Below, one piece after another: positions 20,575 to 31,215 of a DNA stretch of 64,000 nucleotides. Source of the DNA: Delphinapterus leucas. Taxonomy: Eukaryota; Chordata; Mammalia; Artiodactyla; Monodontidae. The DNA is taken from NCBI RefSeq assembly GCF_002288925.2, contig NW_022097996.1, positions 6,008,686 to 6,072,685 of the forward strand. The letters run 5' to 3'. The notes beneath the pieces were generated by a model, which saw only the letters and a program-made list of their open reading frames with translations, was not told where the DNA came from and ran no database searches. Position numbers and translations under genes: made by a program. How positions within the stretch are numbered: the first letter of the stretch is position 1; the number at the start of each line of letters is the position of its first letter.

Positions 20575-20790
20575 ATTGTTTTTAGTCAGTTACATTTTTT
20601 GGGTACTTACCACATGTGGAAGTGTCTTCCATGCTTGTGAAGGGATACAGCACATTACAGCATGTAGAAGATGCTCTTTGAACCTATAATTTAGTGAGGC
20701 TGAGAAGAAATGGATTAAAGAAAAGTTAAAAGGACAAATAGAAAGGAATAATAAGTGGAGAGCTGAGGTAGTCCATGATTGTTGTCTGAG
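20575..20790 (-). mobile_element. Probable L2 LINE fragment
   Basis: The antisense L2 style is visible: 'tgggtacttaccacatg...', 'agggatacagcacattacagc', 'ctataatttagtgaggc', then 'aaggacaaatagaaagg'. These stand for 'gggcacctactatgtgcc ... ggggatacagcagtgaac ... agtctagtgggg'. It is diverged, with approximate edges. Confidence 0.5.
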
Positions 20791-20964
20791 ACATTTTGTT
20801 AATAACACGAAGTTAAAAGAATGAGAGACCATTATGGGATGGAGTGTACTGGAAAGAGCTCCTCTGCTTACAGCTTGCTCTCCACCTTGAGAGTCAGACC
20901 TATTTTGGAAAAGCAGAATTTGGGTACATGGGGGTGGGGTTGAGAGAATACTCTAGAAGGGAGA

Positions 20965-21372
20965 AGAGTTTCATTTTGGAGACAGAGATCTGAGTACAAA
21001 TCTTGGTTCCAGGGGCTTCCCTGGGGGTCCAGTGGTTAAGACTCCCCGCTCCCAATGCAGCGGGCCCAGGTTTGATCCCTGGTCAGGGAACTAGATCCCG
21101 CATGCTGCAACTAAGAGCCCACACAGGGCAACGAGGATCCTGTGTGCCACAATTAAGACCCAGCACAGCCAAAATAAGTAAACAAACAAAAGCAAAACAA
21201 AACAAATGTTGGTTCCATTGCTCTCCAGCTGTAGAGTCTCGGCAAGTTACTCTACTTTTCTGAGTACCTTGTAGAAAATGGGTATAGTAGTGACTGCTTA
21301 ATTTTGTTTTAGAATTAAAGGAGATAACATATACAGAGTGATACATAGTAAGCACTCAACACATGCTAATAT
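20965..21372 (+). mobile_element. MIR SINE split by a younger SINE
   Basis: The 5' half (about 20975-21011, 'gagacagagatctgagtacaaatcttggttcc') and 3' half (21218-21372, 'cagctgtagagtctcggcaagttactctac ... gtaagcactcaacacatgct') together form one MIR. They are separated exactly by the CHR SINE at 21012-21202, which gives a relative age order. Confidence 0.8.
21012..21202 (+). mobile_element. CHR-family SINE inserted in MIR
   Basis: The head 'gggcttccctgggggtccagtggttaagac' is followed by 'ggtttgatccctggtcagggaac', an 'aactaagagcccacac' body and an 'aacaaaacaaaac' tail. Flanking 15-mers CAAATCTTGGTTCCA (20997-21011) and CAAATGTTGGTTCCA (21203-21217) differ at one base. More diverged than the 18249-type copies. 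Confidence 0.93.
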
Positions 21373-21551
21373 CCTTAGTTGGAGGGAACGTCCTGAACAG
21401 GCATGGAGTGAGGAGAGAGCTGGCCATGTCCACGGGGCAATGGGAAGAAATGAGTCGGATTCTCACCGCCCCATGGACAATGAAAATGGAGGGGAGGATT
21501 AAGTAAGAGCAGCAAAGTGAGACAAAGTGGAAAGATAAAATAGGATCAGAG

Positions 21552-21732
21552 GGCTTCCCTGGTGGTGCAGTGGTTGAGAGTCCGCCTGCTGATGCAGGGG
21601 ACATGGGTTCGTGCCCTGGTCCGGGAGGATCCCACATGCCACGGCTGGCCCCGTGAGCCGTGTCTGGAGCCTGTGCTCCACAACGGGAGAGGCCACAGCA
21701 GTGAGAGGCCTGCGTACCAAAAAAAAAAAAAA
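21552..21732 (+). mobile_element. CHR-family SINE inserted near L2
   Basis: The head 'ggcttccctggtggtgcagtggttgagag' is followed by a body with an internal deletion ('cacggctggccccgtgagccgtgtctggagcc') and a 14-A tail. The target-site duplication AGGATCAGAG lies at 21542-21551 and 21733-21742. Confidence 0.95.
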
Positions 21733-21742
21733 GGATCAGAGA

Positions 21743-21835
21743 TGTTCACTTGTCTCCTCATTCAACATGGATTGAACTCCTTCTATGCGGGAAGCCTTCT
21801 GCTAAGCATGGGGATGCAAAGAAGAAAAGACTGAG
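21743..21835 (-). mobile_element. Short L2 LINE fragment
   Basis: 'ctcattcaacatggattgaactccttctatgcgg', then 'ctgctaagcatggggatgcaaag', matches the antisense L2 motif 'attcaacaaatatttattgagcacctactatgtgc ... ctgggg'. Confidence 0.6.
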
Positions 21836-22898
21836 CCATGCATTTCTATTGGGCATCAACCTAAGCAATTGGAACTTTATCTCGAGGGGAACTTTCAAGA
21901 GGGGAGGTGCTTGAACGTGGTAGTTTTGGATGGTTAACTGGAATATATTTCTCGAGCCCCAAGACGATAAGTTCAATTGTTGTCTCCTAGTGGTTGGGGG
22001 TTAATGAGCCTGCAATCCCGTTGACCAGGGTCCTGTGATGGAGAGTCCATGCAGATGGAAGACGAGGAAGGGCCAAAGGGTGGAACTTCATCTCATCACT
22101 TGAAATATAATCTTGGCACTGAAACTACTCATATTGCACTTGTGGTGACGTTTCTCACCTAATCTGGGATTTTCCACACTCAGTGATTATTGCATTGGGC
22201 CTGCAGTCATGATGACCCTTAGAGGTTGGCACCAGAGTCACTGTCTATTCAGGGCGAAGGACAGTGTGAGAATGCAGACGTCGGTGACTTTCTCCATGAT
22301 TCTGTGTTCTGTGAGCCGAACTCCCCTCCCTGTTGGTAGATCTCAGAGGCCCTGTGACACACCAAACACACGATACTCAACCAAAAGTTGTGGATTGAGC
22401 ACAGACATTTCTTCATGAAGCTTTGCCTGGATGAACAGCTTCTATGTCTTCTACTCACGAATTCTTGACTCTTGTTCTTACCTCTGCTTCTGTCAACTAC
22501 CATTTTTATCTCTCCTTCCCTTTTTAAAACCCAAGGCTCAGGAGAGCACAAATCAAATGAGATGTAGAATCTATTACTTTCTGGGATCTCCTAATCCATC
22601 CTAGTTAACTACTATTTCAATGGCCATTGTCTTTATTTCAGGGTGGGTACCATATTGAGTTGTGGTATAGAACTGAAATATAATTCTTTTTAAGATGATC
22701 ATGTTTTTGTTCTCAGCTTGGAAAATGCCGCTGGGGTGTGGGTTACAAGATACACAGTTTATAGGAGGACAAGACACCCTCTTTTAATACCTAAACACAA
22801 GCATTATGTCCAGTATTGTGTATTGTTTTATACCCGGCTTTGACACCCCTCTGCACAGACATCTATCAACCCAGCATTCAATCTACACGTTTTTTTGT
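21836..22898. other. Non-coding DNA, no gene seen
   Basis: Single-copy-looking DNA with no recognised repeat. The open frames on both strands at 22209-22551 overlap each other and have no known domain. Confidence 0.5.
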
Positions 22899-23150
22899 GG
22901 CTGTTTAACTCAGGTGGTTAGGGCATTGAGCTAATGAGAACAAGGTCACAGGTTCAACCTTTGTGTGGGCCAGCAAGGTTTGCTTTGTTCAGTGGCCACA
23001 GACCTGGTCCAGCCAGCTGTCTAGCATATGTCTGCCCCAGGTCATAAGAGGACATGGCAGGAGTGTGTGGATGGACAAGAGAAAATCCATCACCACCATT
23101 AGAGAAAGCCACGGCGAGCACGTGTCCTACTAATGGGGGTCAATAATGTC
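22899..23150 (+). mobile_element. tRNA-Ile(AAT)-derived element (pseudo-tRNA plus body)
   Basis: 22899-22972 aligns without gaps to remembered tRNA-Ile(AAU). It has GGC start, 'taactcaggtggttag' (D arm, A box), 'ctaatga' (anticodon loop with AAT), 'aaggtc' (variable loop), 'acaggttcaacc' (T arm, B box) and 'gggcca' end. The T stem still mostly pairs. Most anticodon-stem pairs and two acceptor pairs are broken, so it is not a working tRNA. About 175 bp follow directly ('gcaaggtttgctttgttcagtgg' to about 'gggtcaataatg'), as a SINE body would. Family unknown; possibly an ancient mammal-wide tRNA-SINE. Confidence 0.6.
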
Positions 23151-23849
23151 TCATTCAAATGAGGTTGACATTTTAATACCTCTCGCCGAGAGGGACTTTT
23201 GAACACCACGTTTAAACATTGTCGCTTTTTTGTGTGAATTCATCTCTCTAATAAATGGAAGCCTGGCTATGTAAGACCTCAGACGATTACAGATTTCCAA
23301 ATATAGATTAATGACTTGAATATTTGAAAAGATGGTTTAGTATGTAAAAAGAAATTTCAGTATGGCTGTTCAGTTATCTTCCTTTTTTCTTAAAATCTGT
23401 TTAAGCTGGTGAAATAAAACATTGACTAGTTCTTCAGAGAGCTGTTGATAATCATTACCCTCATTTACGAATGAAAACATTTTAATTAAACATTCTCATA
23501 ATTAGACCATTAAAATGTTACCAGGAAGGAAGCACAATTAATTCTGTGTTATTCAACTTTTTGGCCATCACCCAGACCACACAGTCCATCTTTCATTTCT
23601 ATGCAAATATGTTCCCCAAATTGCTTCACTATTTAGCATCATGTCTTCTTAGATTTCAAACTGGATCCAAATCAACTCCATTCCAAAGTGTTCTGCCTTA
23701 GCTCTTTCCCTCAGTTGGGTCTTTGTGAGCATTGAAAAGACATTTGATGTAAAAGAGAGGAGAGCACAGTTTACAAAAGGGAAATTTGGCAATAGAGGTT
23801 GGAGAGTGACAAAACGGGAATTCTTTTAAAATCCATTTATTAAACAAAC
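23151..23849. other. AT-rich non-coding DNA, no repeat recognised
   Basis: No gene or repeat seen. A small hairpin CCTCTC-GCC-GAGAGG sits near 23180. It could belong to a conserved non-coding element, but this is unproven. Confidence 0.45.
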
Positions 23850-24545
23850 ATTAGACCAATGATAATGGAGATACATAGTAAATTTTTTTGAATAGATAAT
23901 ACATGCACAAGATTAAGAATGAAAAATATAAAATGGTAGATTGCAAAAAAGTTTGCTCCCTCTCCTGCCCTGCGTGGACCCAAGGCTACCTCCCTCATAG
24001 AGCCATGTTTATTAGTTTCTTGTGTCTTGTCTGGAATTTCTTTATGCAGGTATATCTGAAACGCTCCGCTCCTTGAATGCAAAAGTTAACACACTATAAA
24101 CATTGTTCTTAATCTTGTTTTTGTCACGTAATAATGTATTTCAGATATCTTTCTATATGTGCAGAGTAGCCTCATTTTTTTTTACGGGTGTGTACTATTC
24201 CACTGAATGGATGTACTCTAATTTACTTATCTGGTCACCTATTGATGGATCTTGATAGAATTTCTAATATTTTCTATTACAAACAGCAATATAATAAATT
24301 ACTTGGGGATGCATTACCTAGAAATCATTCTCATTCCTTTTTTAAATATTTGCATATCATTCCACTGAAAGAATATATCATAACTTATTTATCTAGTCCT
24401 CTTTTGGTGGACATTGAGTTTCCAGTCTTTTATTTTTATAGACCATATTGTAATAAATAACCTTGTATGTGCATTATCTTATATATGGGCAAGTAAATGT
24501 GTAGAATTAATGCCTAGAAGTCAGATTTTTAGTAAAAATGGAAAT
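23850..24545 (-). mobile_element. Old LINE-1 (L1M-type) 3' region with internal duplication
   Basis: The antisense L1M pattern runs through 'gataatacatgcacaagattaagaatg', a C-rich 'gctccctctcctgccc' stretch, 'gtttcttgtgtcttgtctggaatttc', and the 'tattccactgaatggatg' block. That block recurs in diverged form ('cattccactgaaagaat ... tatctagtcctcttttggtgg') about 170 bp later, so part of the element is duplicated. Confidence 0.7.
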
Positions 24546-24827
24546 TTTAATAGAGTAAAAGTCATGAAAAATGTATCATCACATTATACAATTAAATATT
24601 TTCACTTATTTTCCTTTAGGCAGTGTTAGAGCCATAAAATGTCTGAAATTAGAGAAGTCTGTGTAGCCTACTTAAGGGTACAGAAAACGACTTAAGAGAG
24701 AAGTGTGAAGCCCATGATAACTGCATGAGTGAAATATTTGATTGTGAATAATATTTTTCTGTTATGGATACTTTTCAGGTACTATTAGCTGAGGAAGGTG
24801 CAGAAAAACCCTTCTGTCACTGAGTCT
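24546..24827. other. AT-rich non-coding interval
   Basis: Nothing recognised between the L1M fragment and the next SINE. Confidence 0.5.
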
Positions 24828-24837
24828 GAAATTTTAT

Positions 24838-25049
24838 TTTTTTATTTATGTATTTTGCGGTACGTGGGCCTTTCACTGTTGTGGCCTCTCCCGTTGCGGA
24901 GCACAGGCTCCGGACGCGTAGGCTCAGCGGCCATGGCTCACGGGCCTAGCCGCTCCACGGCATGTGGGATCTTCCCGGACCGGGGCACAAACCCGTGTCC
25001 CCTGCATCGGCAGGCGGACTCTCAACCACTGCGCCACCAGGGAAGCCCC
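24838..25049 (-). mobile_element. CHR-family SINE, full length
   Basis: A T/A tail is followed by antisense 'tgcggtacgtgggcctttcactgttgtgg', then the head end 'gcgccaccagggaagcccc'. The target-site duplication GAAATTTTAT lies at 24828-24837 and 25050-25059. Very similar to the 18249, 55952 and 62179 copies. Confidence 0.95.
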
Positions 25050-25059
25050 GAAATTTTAT

Positions 25060-25442
25060 GAGAAAAAAAGTTAGTGCTAGTAATGATTAATGTTGGCATG
25101 TACAATTTTAAATATTTACTACATTTAGGTAATTTTATTTGATGCCTAATTAACTGTGATATGATGAATTCTAACAATTATTTAAGATTAAGAAACAAGA
25201 AGCAGAAAAGAAGGTAGAATTTAGAGAATATGGCTAAAGAATGCTTTCCTCAGTAGTTGTCAACCTACATATATCCTTGTAGTTAACATTGTTCTTGGAC
25301 ATTTCTTGCTATCTGTCATCAATATGACTCTTCCCTTTAAAGAAAGGGAATTTAAGTAAATCATGGTTGGAAGACTGGTTTAAGGTGGGACACATTAAGA
25401 CCTGGGTTATTTTGGGACCATAGCAATGGGATTCACTATAGA
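25060..25442. other. AT-rich non-coding interval
   Basis: No gene or repeat recognised. Confidence 0.5.
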
Positions 25443-25556
25443 GTATTCATTCATTCAATTCATCGATTGATTCATTCCTTGTCAGATTCCATATTTACTT
25501 CACTCCTGGTGTGCTAATCATTGTGCTAAAACTCTGGAATATATAAGAACTAACTA

Positions 25557-25699
25557 AGCCCGTGAGCCACAACTACTGAAGCCCACGCTCCTAGAGCCCA
25601 CGAGCCACAGCTACCGAGCCCATGTGCCGCAACTACTGAAGCCCGCGCACAGCAACAAAGACCCAACACAACCAAAAACAAACAAACAAATAAATAATA
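25557..25699 (+). mobile_element. 5'-truncated CHR-type SINE body
   Basis: Only the 3' body is present ('gcccgtgagccacaactactgaagcccacgctcc ... cgcgcacagcaacaaagaccc'), with an A-rich 'aacaaacaaacaaataaataataaaa' tail. It lacks the tRNA-like head. The next SINE inserted in its tail. Confidence 0.85.
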
Positions 25700-25712
25700 A
25701 AAAATAAAGTGC

Positions 25713-25925
25713 CGGCTTTCCTGGTGGCGCAGTGGTTGAGAGTCCGCCTGCCGATGCGGGGGATGAGGGTTCGTGCCCTGGTCCAGGGGGATCCCACATG
25801 CCGCGGAGCGGCTGGGCCCGTGAGCCATGGCCGCTGAGCCTGTCCTTCCGGAGCCTGTGCGCCGCAGCGGGAGAGGCCACAGCGGTGAGAGGCCCGCGTA
25901 CCGCAAAAAATAAATAAAAATAAAT
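25713..25925 (+). mobile_element. CHR-family SINE inserted in an older SINE tail
   Basis: The head 'cggctttcctggtggcgcagtggttgagag' is followed by the full body and a 'caaaaaataaataaaaataaat' tail. The target-site duplication AAAAATAAAGTGC lies at 25700-25712 and 25926-25938. Confidence 0.94.
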
Positions 25926-26010
25926 AAAAATAAAGTGCTATGGTGGTTCCACAGAGGAAGACATTACTTTCAATGGGCAAGAGATGGTGGCATTTGCCCT
26001 GGAGTACATG

Positions 26011-26654
26011 ACAATTGGAGTAACAAAAACACAATGTAGTAGGTTTTACTGACAATGCAGTGACTTATTCAAAGTCTGCATTGACTGGAGAAATTGTTGG
26101 AAGCTGATGAATGGATTACTTCCCAGCTGCCCCCCTTTCCTGACACTTCACACACTTGCATAACCTGGTTCCATGGGGTCCACTGGGTCCGGGTGGGCTG
26201 TTGGGCAGAGGATCTTGGCATTTCTCCAGACCCACATGAGGGGCAGACTGGGTCATCTGTTGCTCAAAGACCCAAAGGCTCTTTCTTTTATGGTTGATTG
26301 TATCCCATCATTTTTAGCATGTATTTTGGTGTGAGCTCAGCTACCATCTTCTCATCAAGTCCCAGCCTTAGCAAATTCACCATGTATCTGTGGCGTATCT
26401 GATGGATACAAGCGGAGGTAAGCAGCATGGCTTCCTAGGCATTACCCTTATGCAACTTCTTTACCTATCCTTACCCCAGTTGCTAAGCCACACTGGCTGC
26501 ATCTGGAGCAGTTTTTCCCAGCTTTGCCACAGAATAACTATGGAAAGGATCTTGAGGAATTTGGACCTAGGATGGGACATGGGAGGAAAGGGAAATAATT
26601 TTGAGTGGAAGAAACAGGACAAATGGTGGCAATAAATTGTTCCATATCTGTGCT
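26011..26654. other. Non-coding DNA, no gene seen
   Basis: Two frames of 67-81 codons (26094-26297, 26390-26635) have no recognisable domain. No repeat recognised. Confidence 0.5.
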
Positions 26655-26822
26655 AATGCAGTAGCCGCTAGTCAACATGTAGCTTACTGAGCACTTGAAT
26701 GGGGTTACTGCAAATGAGGAACTGAGATTTTTTATTGTGTTTCATTTCCGCTAATTTAAATTTGAATTTAAATGGCCACATATTAACTAGTGGCTACTGT
26801 TTTGGACAGCCCAGCTCTAAGC
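26655..26822 (+). mobile_element. Ancient interspersed repeat, probable DNA transposon
   Basis: 'gtagccgctagtcaacatgtagcttactgagcacttgaatgg' to 'ggccacatattaactagtggctactgttttggacagcccagctctaa' matches a common mammalian repeat I recall. It is palindrome-like, with 'agtagccactag' at one end and 'ctagtggctac' at the other. The near-inverted ends fit a non-autonomous DNA transposon; I cannot name the family. Confidence 0.6.
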
Positions 26823-26869
26823 AATTCTTGGGACTTCTGAACATGTAGAACTATCGCATTTAAGAGCTA

Positions 26870-27060
26870 GGATAGACCTTAAAGTTTACCTAGTCTGGCA
26901 TTTTGATTTTACAAATGAGGGAGTTTGTTTTACAAATGGGGAAACTGAAGCCCAGAAGGTGGAATGCCTCATCCAAGGGTTTTGAACATGAGTATTGATG
27001 AGTGGAGTTGGAAGCTGGCCTTCTGATGCCCTGACTCCCAGTTTGGTGGACTTTTGACCC
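26870..27060 (+). repeat. Ancient MIR-like repeat
   Basis: 'gagctaggatagaccttaaagtttacctagtctgg', 'ttttacaaatggggaaactgaagcccagaagg', 'ctggccttctgatgccctgactccc' are blocks of a common old mammalian repeat sharing the 'gaggaaactgaggc' core. The family is not certain. Confidence 0.5.
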
Positions 27061-30000
27061 TACCATGTGGCGTCCCCAGGGCTGTAGCCACAGCCAGCTG
27101 AAGATGGTTGATTGGAAGATTAAAAAAGTGAAGTCAAGCTTAGTCCTTCAAATCAACCAGCCAAGAGGTGCATGCTGGACTTGGTGCCAGGTACTGAGAT
27201 CAGGAGGGCATTTGTTGGAGGAGAGAGGTGCAAAATGGCATAAAGAACCCACAATCAAGTTGGGGAAAACAGGGCATTTTCTGAAATAGATGTATTAGAA
27301 TATATTCTAGTATAATATATATTTTCATGGACTTGACCTGTATTAAAGTCCCTAACACAGGAGGTAAAAGATGACATTAATGTCATTCAAACATAACAGT
27401 GGTTGATATGAAGCAAACTTCTGCTCCATGGTTGACTTTGCATTCTTGCATCCTGTATTAATTACACATGCTCATTTATCACCACAACCAGCTGAACTAT
27501 TTCTGAAGTTTTAACATGTGAAAGGAAAGTGGTGTGCTTCAGGATTGTTTTCCTGTAGAATGGTGGTGATATAGAATTAATTAGTATTAAAGCTATGCTG
27601 TTAGATCACAGAGGGGTAAATAGTCATGGAAGGCTGTCTATTAAAATCAGGAGAAAATTACTGGCTATTTTCTTTTAGGCATAGCTTGGAAATCAAATCC
27701 TCACTTGGCTTACTAAAGTCTGAACCTAGTATTGCATGACACCATTTCCAGAGATTTTTTTTTTTTCCCCATGGGTAGGCAAAACAAATGAGACCCAAGT
27801 GCTCACAGAACATTCCAAAGAGTCAACAGAGAGAAATGGAAAGTATTAGAAACATGATTGTCTTTGGAAAAGGAGACACAAATGTAAGTAAAATGGGGAA
27901 TGAAAAATCATCTATTATCTAAAGTAGAAATCCACATTGTGGATATTTCTTAACATTTTTTGTTTCTCTGATTTCATAAAGGTAATGTGTGCTTAATGTA
28001 TTCAGCTAGGGAAATAAACAAAAGACAAAAAAAAGCAACTAAAACTCACTCAATCTCACTCAGAGAGAGCCCATGTTAGTTTCTTTTTTCCCCTTCTTTG
28101 CAAAACCTAGCTTTAAATATTTAGTTACTTAATATTGCAGCGAGTTGTGTATCGTAATTTTTCACTTAACCTTAATTAAGTTTTGACTGGGGAATTATTT
28201 TGAGCGAAGAACTTTTGTTAGGGGAGCCCAGGCCAGTTGGGAAAACCACGCAGTGTTTTCCACTTCTGCAGGTCTTTAAGGATGTTAATAAATTATATCT
28301 TGTAATCAGTAGTTAATGACTTGCAAAAGTTTTCTTTGTTGGCGTGCCTTGGTAAGGGGGTAAAATAATCTGGCTTGGTACCTTATTCATTGACTAGCTG
28401 CTGATATGAACCATCCATCAATCTGTACCAAGTACTTGTTGTGCTCGGGTCCCCAGAGCTGCCAATTCAGAAAACACTGTCATCAGTTGGCGGGGGCCAG
28501 AAAGTCCCAATTGTCTCCTTGGCGTTTAGAGATCCGATTTGGTCTAGGGCCTTCCAAAGTGGACTTTTGAGAGCCCTCTTCTTTTTCCAATGAAACACAT
28601 TTATGTAATCATGTTACATTTATAATGCGGACTTTTCCTATGCCATGTAAATGACTTCACATGCTGTTTTCTTTAGTCCTTGGAAGGGATCCCTGATTTG
28701 TCAATTTGTTAATTTTTTAGTGTCAGTTCTTCTGCAAATGACCTATTAGAAATATTGCTAAAAAGGTTTGGTCCAACTTGGGGAACCTAAAATGATACTC
28801 GGTACTTTACTAACCTTGAACTTTATAAGTCAGTTTCTCATCCTCAGAGGAATTTTTTTAAAAAGATGTTGTTTCCTGCACAATTATTGCCTCCTTTGAT
28901 CTCGCACTACATTTGGTCTTTCAGATAAGGGAGCCCAATAATTCCTCAGCTATAACTTCAGCAACACAGATAACTATCAAGCATCGTGTGACATGCAGTT
29001 CGTTACTCAGTTGTGAATAACCAACCGTGGTCCTGTATTAGATGTTTTACAGCTCATCTCTTCATGGCTCACTGAGTTAGTATAACACTTAGGAATATCT
29101 TTTTGTCCAGGAGGGATAAAACAACTCCTTATAAAATGGTATATGATATTTAAATGGAAACATTTGAAGACATCTTAGAAGAAGATAATGCTATAGTGTG
29201 GTAAATCTCCATATGTAGCTTAGTTATTTTATTTTATTCTATCCAATAAAGGGGCCTCCTTTCTTTGATGTGTCTGGCAATTCTCATTATTGCTTTCCGG
29301 ATAAAGTAGATGAATATGCAGAAGCAAGATGCGGTCTTCAGAACTCTCATGATCAGCATTTACTGATGTCCCATCATCCTTGTTTATCCATTTTATAATG
29401 TACCGTGGAGTTATTTGCAGAGCATAAAGACCTCTTTGGAATGTAATAGAAAACAAAAGATTGGTTCAAGAGCTGATCACATACTTAAGGACAATCTTCC
29501 TACAGTTTTCAGTTCACCAAATAAAGAGTTGGCAGTCTGGAGATGGCTGGAAGAGCAGTTTCCTAATTTTGAGTCTTTGGCGAGCTGGAATTCCACCTGC
29601 TAAAATGTAACAGTGTGGAGATTGTTATCCACTGGGTACATTTGCAACTTTCTGTTTGGTGCTCAATAAAGCAGACTGTATTACTGTGTTGGAAAAATTT
29701 AACTTGCTGCTCATTTGAGTACTAATCTATCAAAATATTTCCTGGACTTATTTTACAAACTAACAAAAGAGCTATTATACGTTTACCATCAGAAAGTTCT
29801 TAGTTCATATTGATATTTTTGATTCCTTAATTGAATGGTTTTCCTTCCTAGCTTAATGTAGACATTATTTTCAGATTATTAGTGAACTAAGAGAAGGTTA
29901 ATTTGTAAGTTGAATTGGATTTTTGTTACAATCTGAAAAGCCTTTTTGTAACCCAAGAACATTTTTTTCCTGGGCTCTGATTCTCCCTACCACCACTCCC

Positions 30001-30984
30001 TCGGCACCCTTCTGCCCTCAAATGAGGCTCCCCCATTTCTTAATTTCTACTTCTCCTCAGTAAAGTGACTCCTCTGTCAGATAGTATATACTCACTTTTC
30101 AGGACCAGCTGGTTCCCAAACGTTCTAGGGGGGATGCAAATGTTTATTTAATATGATAGGAAAGGAGGAAAAATGATGAGAGTGTAAACTTTTCTGGCAT
30201 AGCTACCAGGGTAAAAGTCTGATTGCTTTACAATGTAAATTTGAACTCTAGCTCAAAAAGACTTTAATATTATTTTTTCTGAAAAATCACTTGAGATGAT
30301 AAAATATGTAGTAAGTTTTTTTCTAATTTAGCACAAAAGCTTACGAAAAAATTTTTTCCCAATCATGTCTGGGGTTGTATTTTTTTCTTCTCCTGTGTAA
30401 AATTCTTTAGCAGAGTAGGTTCAAAGTTCGTTTAAACTTGGAGATGAATTTTTCAAAAAGGTAGACTTAAAACAAAAGTAGGATGGACTAATTCCTACCT
30501 TAAAAACCCAGAAGAGTTGTTTTAAATTCTGCTGTCCTTTGTTCTTACTCAAATCCAATTTGTCGGTGTGTGTGTGTGTGTGTGCGTGTAGGGTTTGTGT
30601 ATATGCATGAACAATTAAAAACAAGACTTTAATTACAGGAAGAAATTACCATAGTGAATAAGACTGTCTATACAAGCAAAATAGAGGGTTATTTAATAAT
30701 TATCAGGTGAATTTGGACTATAAAAAATGACATGATGGTGGATCTTGGTACCAAATTCCAATTCCTTCAATAATAATTTTTACAGCATGAAGGTAAGTCT
30801 TCACTTCATCAATGTAGATCCAACTTAAAGTGTTTGGGCACGGGGCACTGCAGTATTAGCAACCTGAACCTGCCTTGGCAAGGTTTTGTCAGAGTAAAAA
30901 TCTGTATTTAATAATGACCTTTTCATAAGTTCCTCCTTTGCAACTGGCCATGTGGGACTGTTTGCTTCGCTGAGCTGTCAGTAT
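27061..30984. other. Long repeat-poor non-coding interval
   Basis: Nearly 4 kb of AT-rich DNA without a SINE, recent L1 or clear MIR/L2. An old L1-like piece may lie at about 27985-28140. A (GT)n tract lies at 30565-30589. A 7-nt possible microexon (tttttacag|CATGAAG|gtaagt) lies at 30786-30792. No open frame resembles a protein. Candidate region for conserved non-coding elements. Confidence 0.5.
30565..30589. repeat. (GT)n microsatellite
   Basis: About 12 GT units, with one GC interruption near the end. Confidence 0.95.
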
Positions 30985-31215
30985 GGCGAATGGAAAATAG
31001 CACCAGTTTTAGGATCAAAAGACCCCACTTCCGAATCTGATAGCTGCAGGACTTTGCAAAAATCATGAAGCTTCCCTGAGACACAATTGTTTCCTCTATA
31101 AAAGGGGTCCACAATAGCACCTACCTTACAGGGCTGTTGTGAGGAAAGAATTAGATACGTGAAAGTACCTAATAATGTCCCTTATCCATAGTCCCTGCTC
31201 AGTACATTTCATGTT
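30985..31215 (+). mobile_element. MIR SINE
   Basis: Sense MIR blocks run in order: 'tagcaccagttttaggatcaaaag', 'tgatagctgcaggactttgc', 'tgtttcctctataaaagg', 'gcacctaccttacagggctgttgtgagg', 'ccctgctcagtac'. Confidence 0.8.

Larger units (their letters stand above)
25443..26010 (-). mobile_element. L2 LINE fragment interrupted by two SINEs
   Basis: The antisense L2 start 'attcattcattcaattcatcgattg ... ctggtgtgctaatcattgtgc' (25443-25556) is broken by SINE DNA. It resumes at 25939 with 'tatggtggttccacagaggaagacattac ... gatggtggcatttgccctgg', an internal L2 segment in the same orientation. Confidence 0.65.

Noticed and set aside
22899..22972. Functional tRNA-Ile gene
   Set aside because: Anticodon-stem pairing is mostly lost and two acceptor pairs are broken, and no terminal T-run terminator follows. 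Better read as a tRNA-derived element.
24798..25061. A recurring 60-90-residue 'protein' (…HGPSRS…CGIFPDRGTNPCPLHRQ…) seen at 18229, 24798, 46440, 55951 and 62103
   Set aside because: Every copy is a translation of the CHR SINE. Similarity between copies reflects the repeat, not a gene family.
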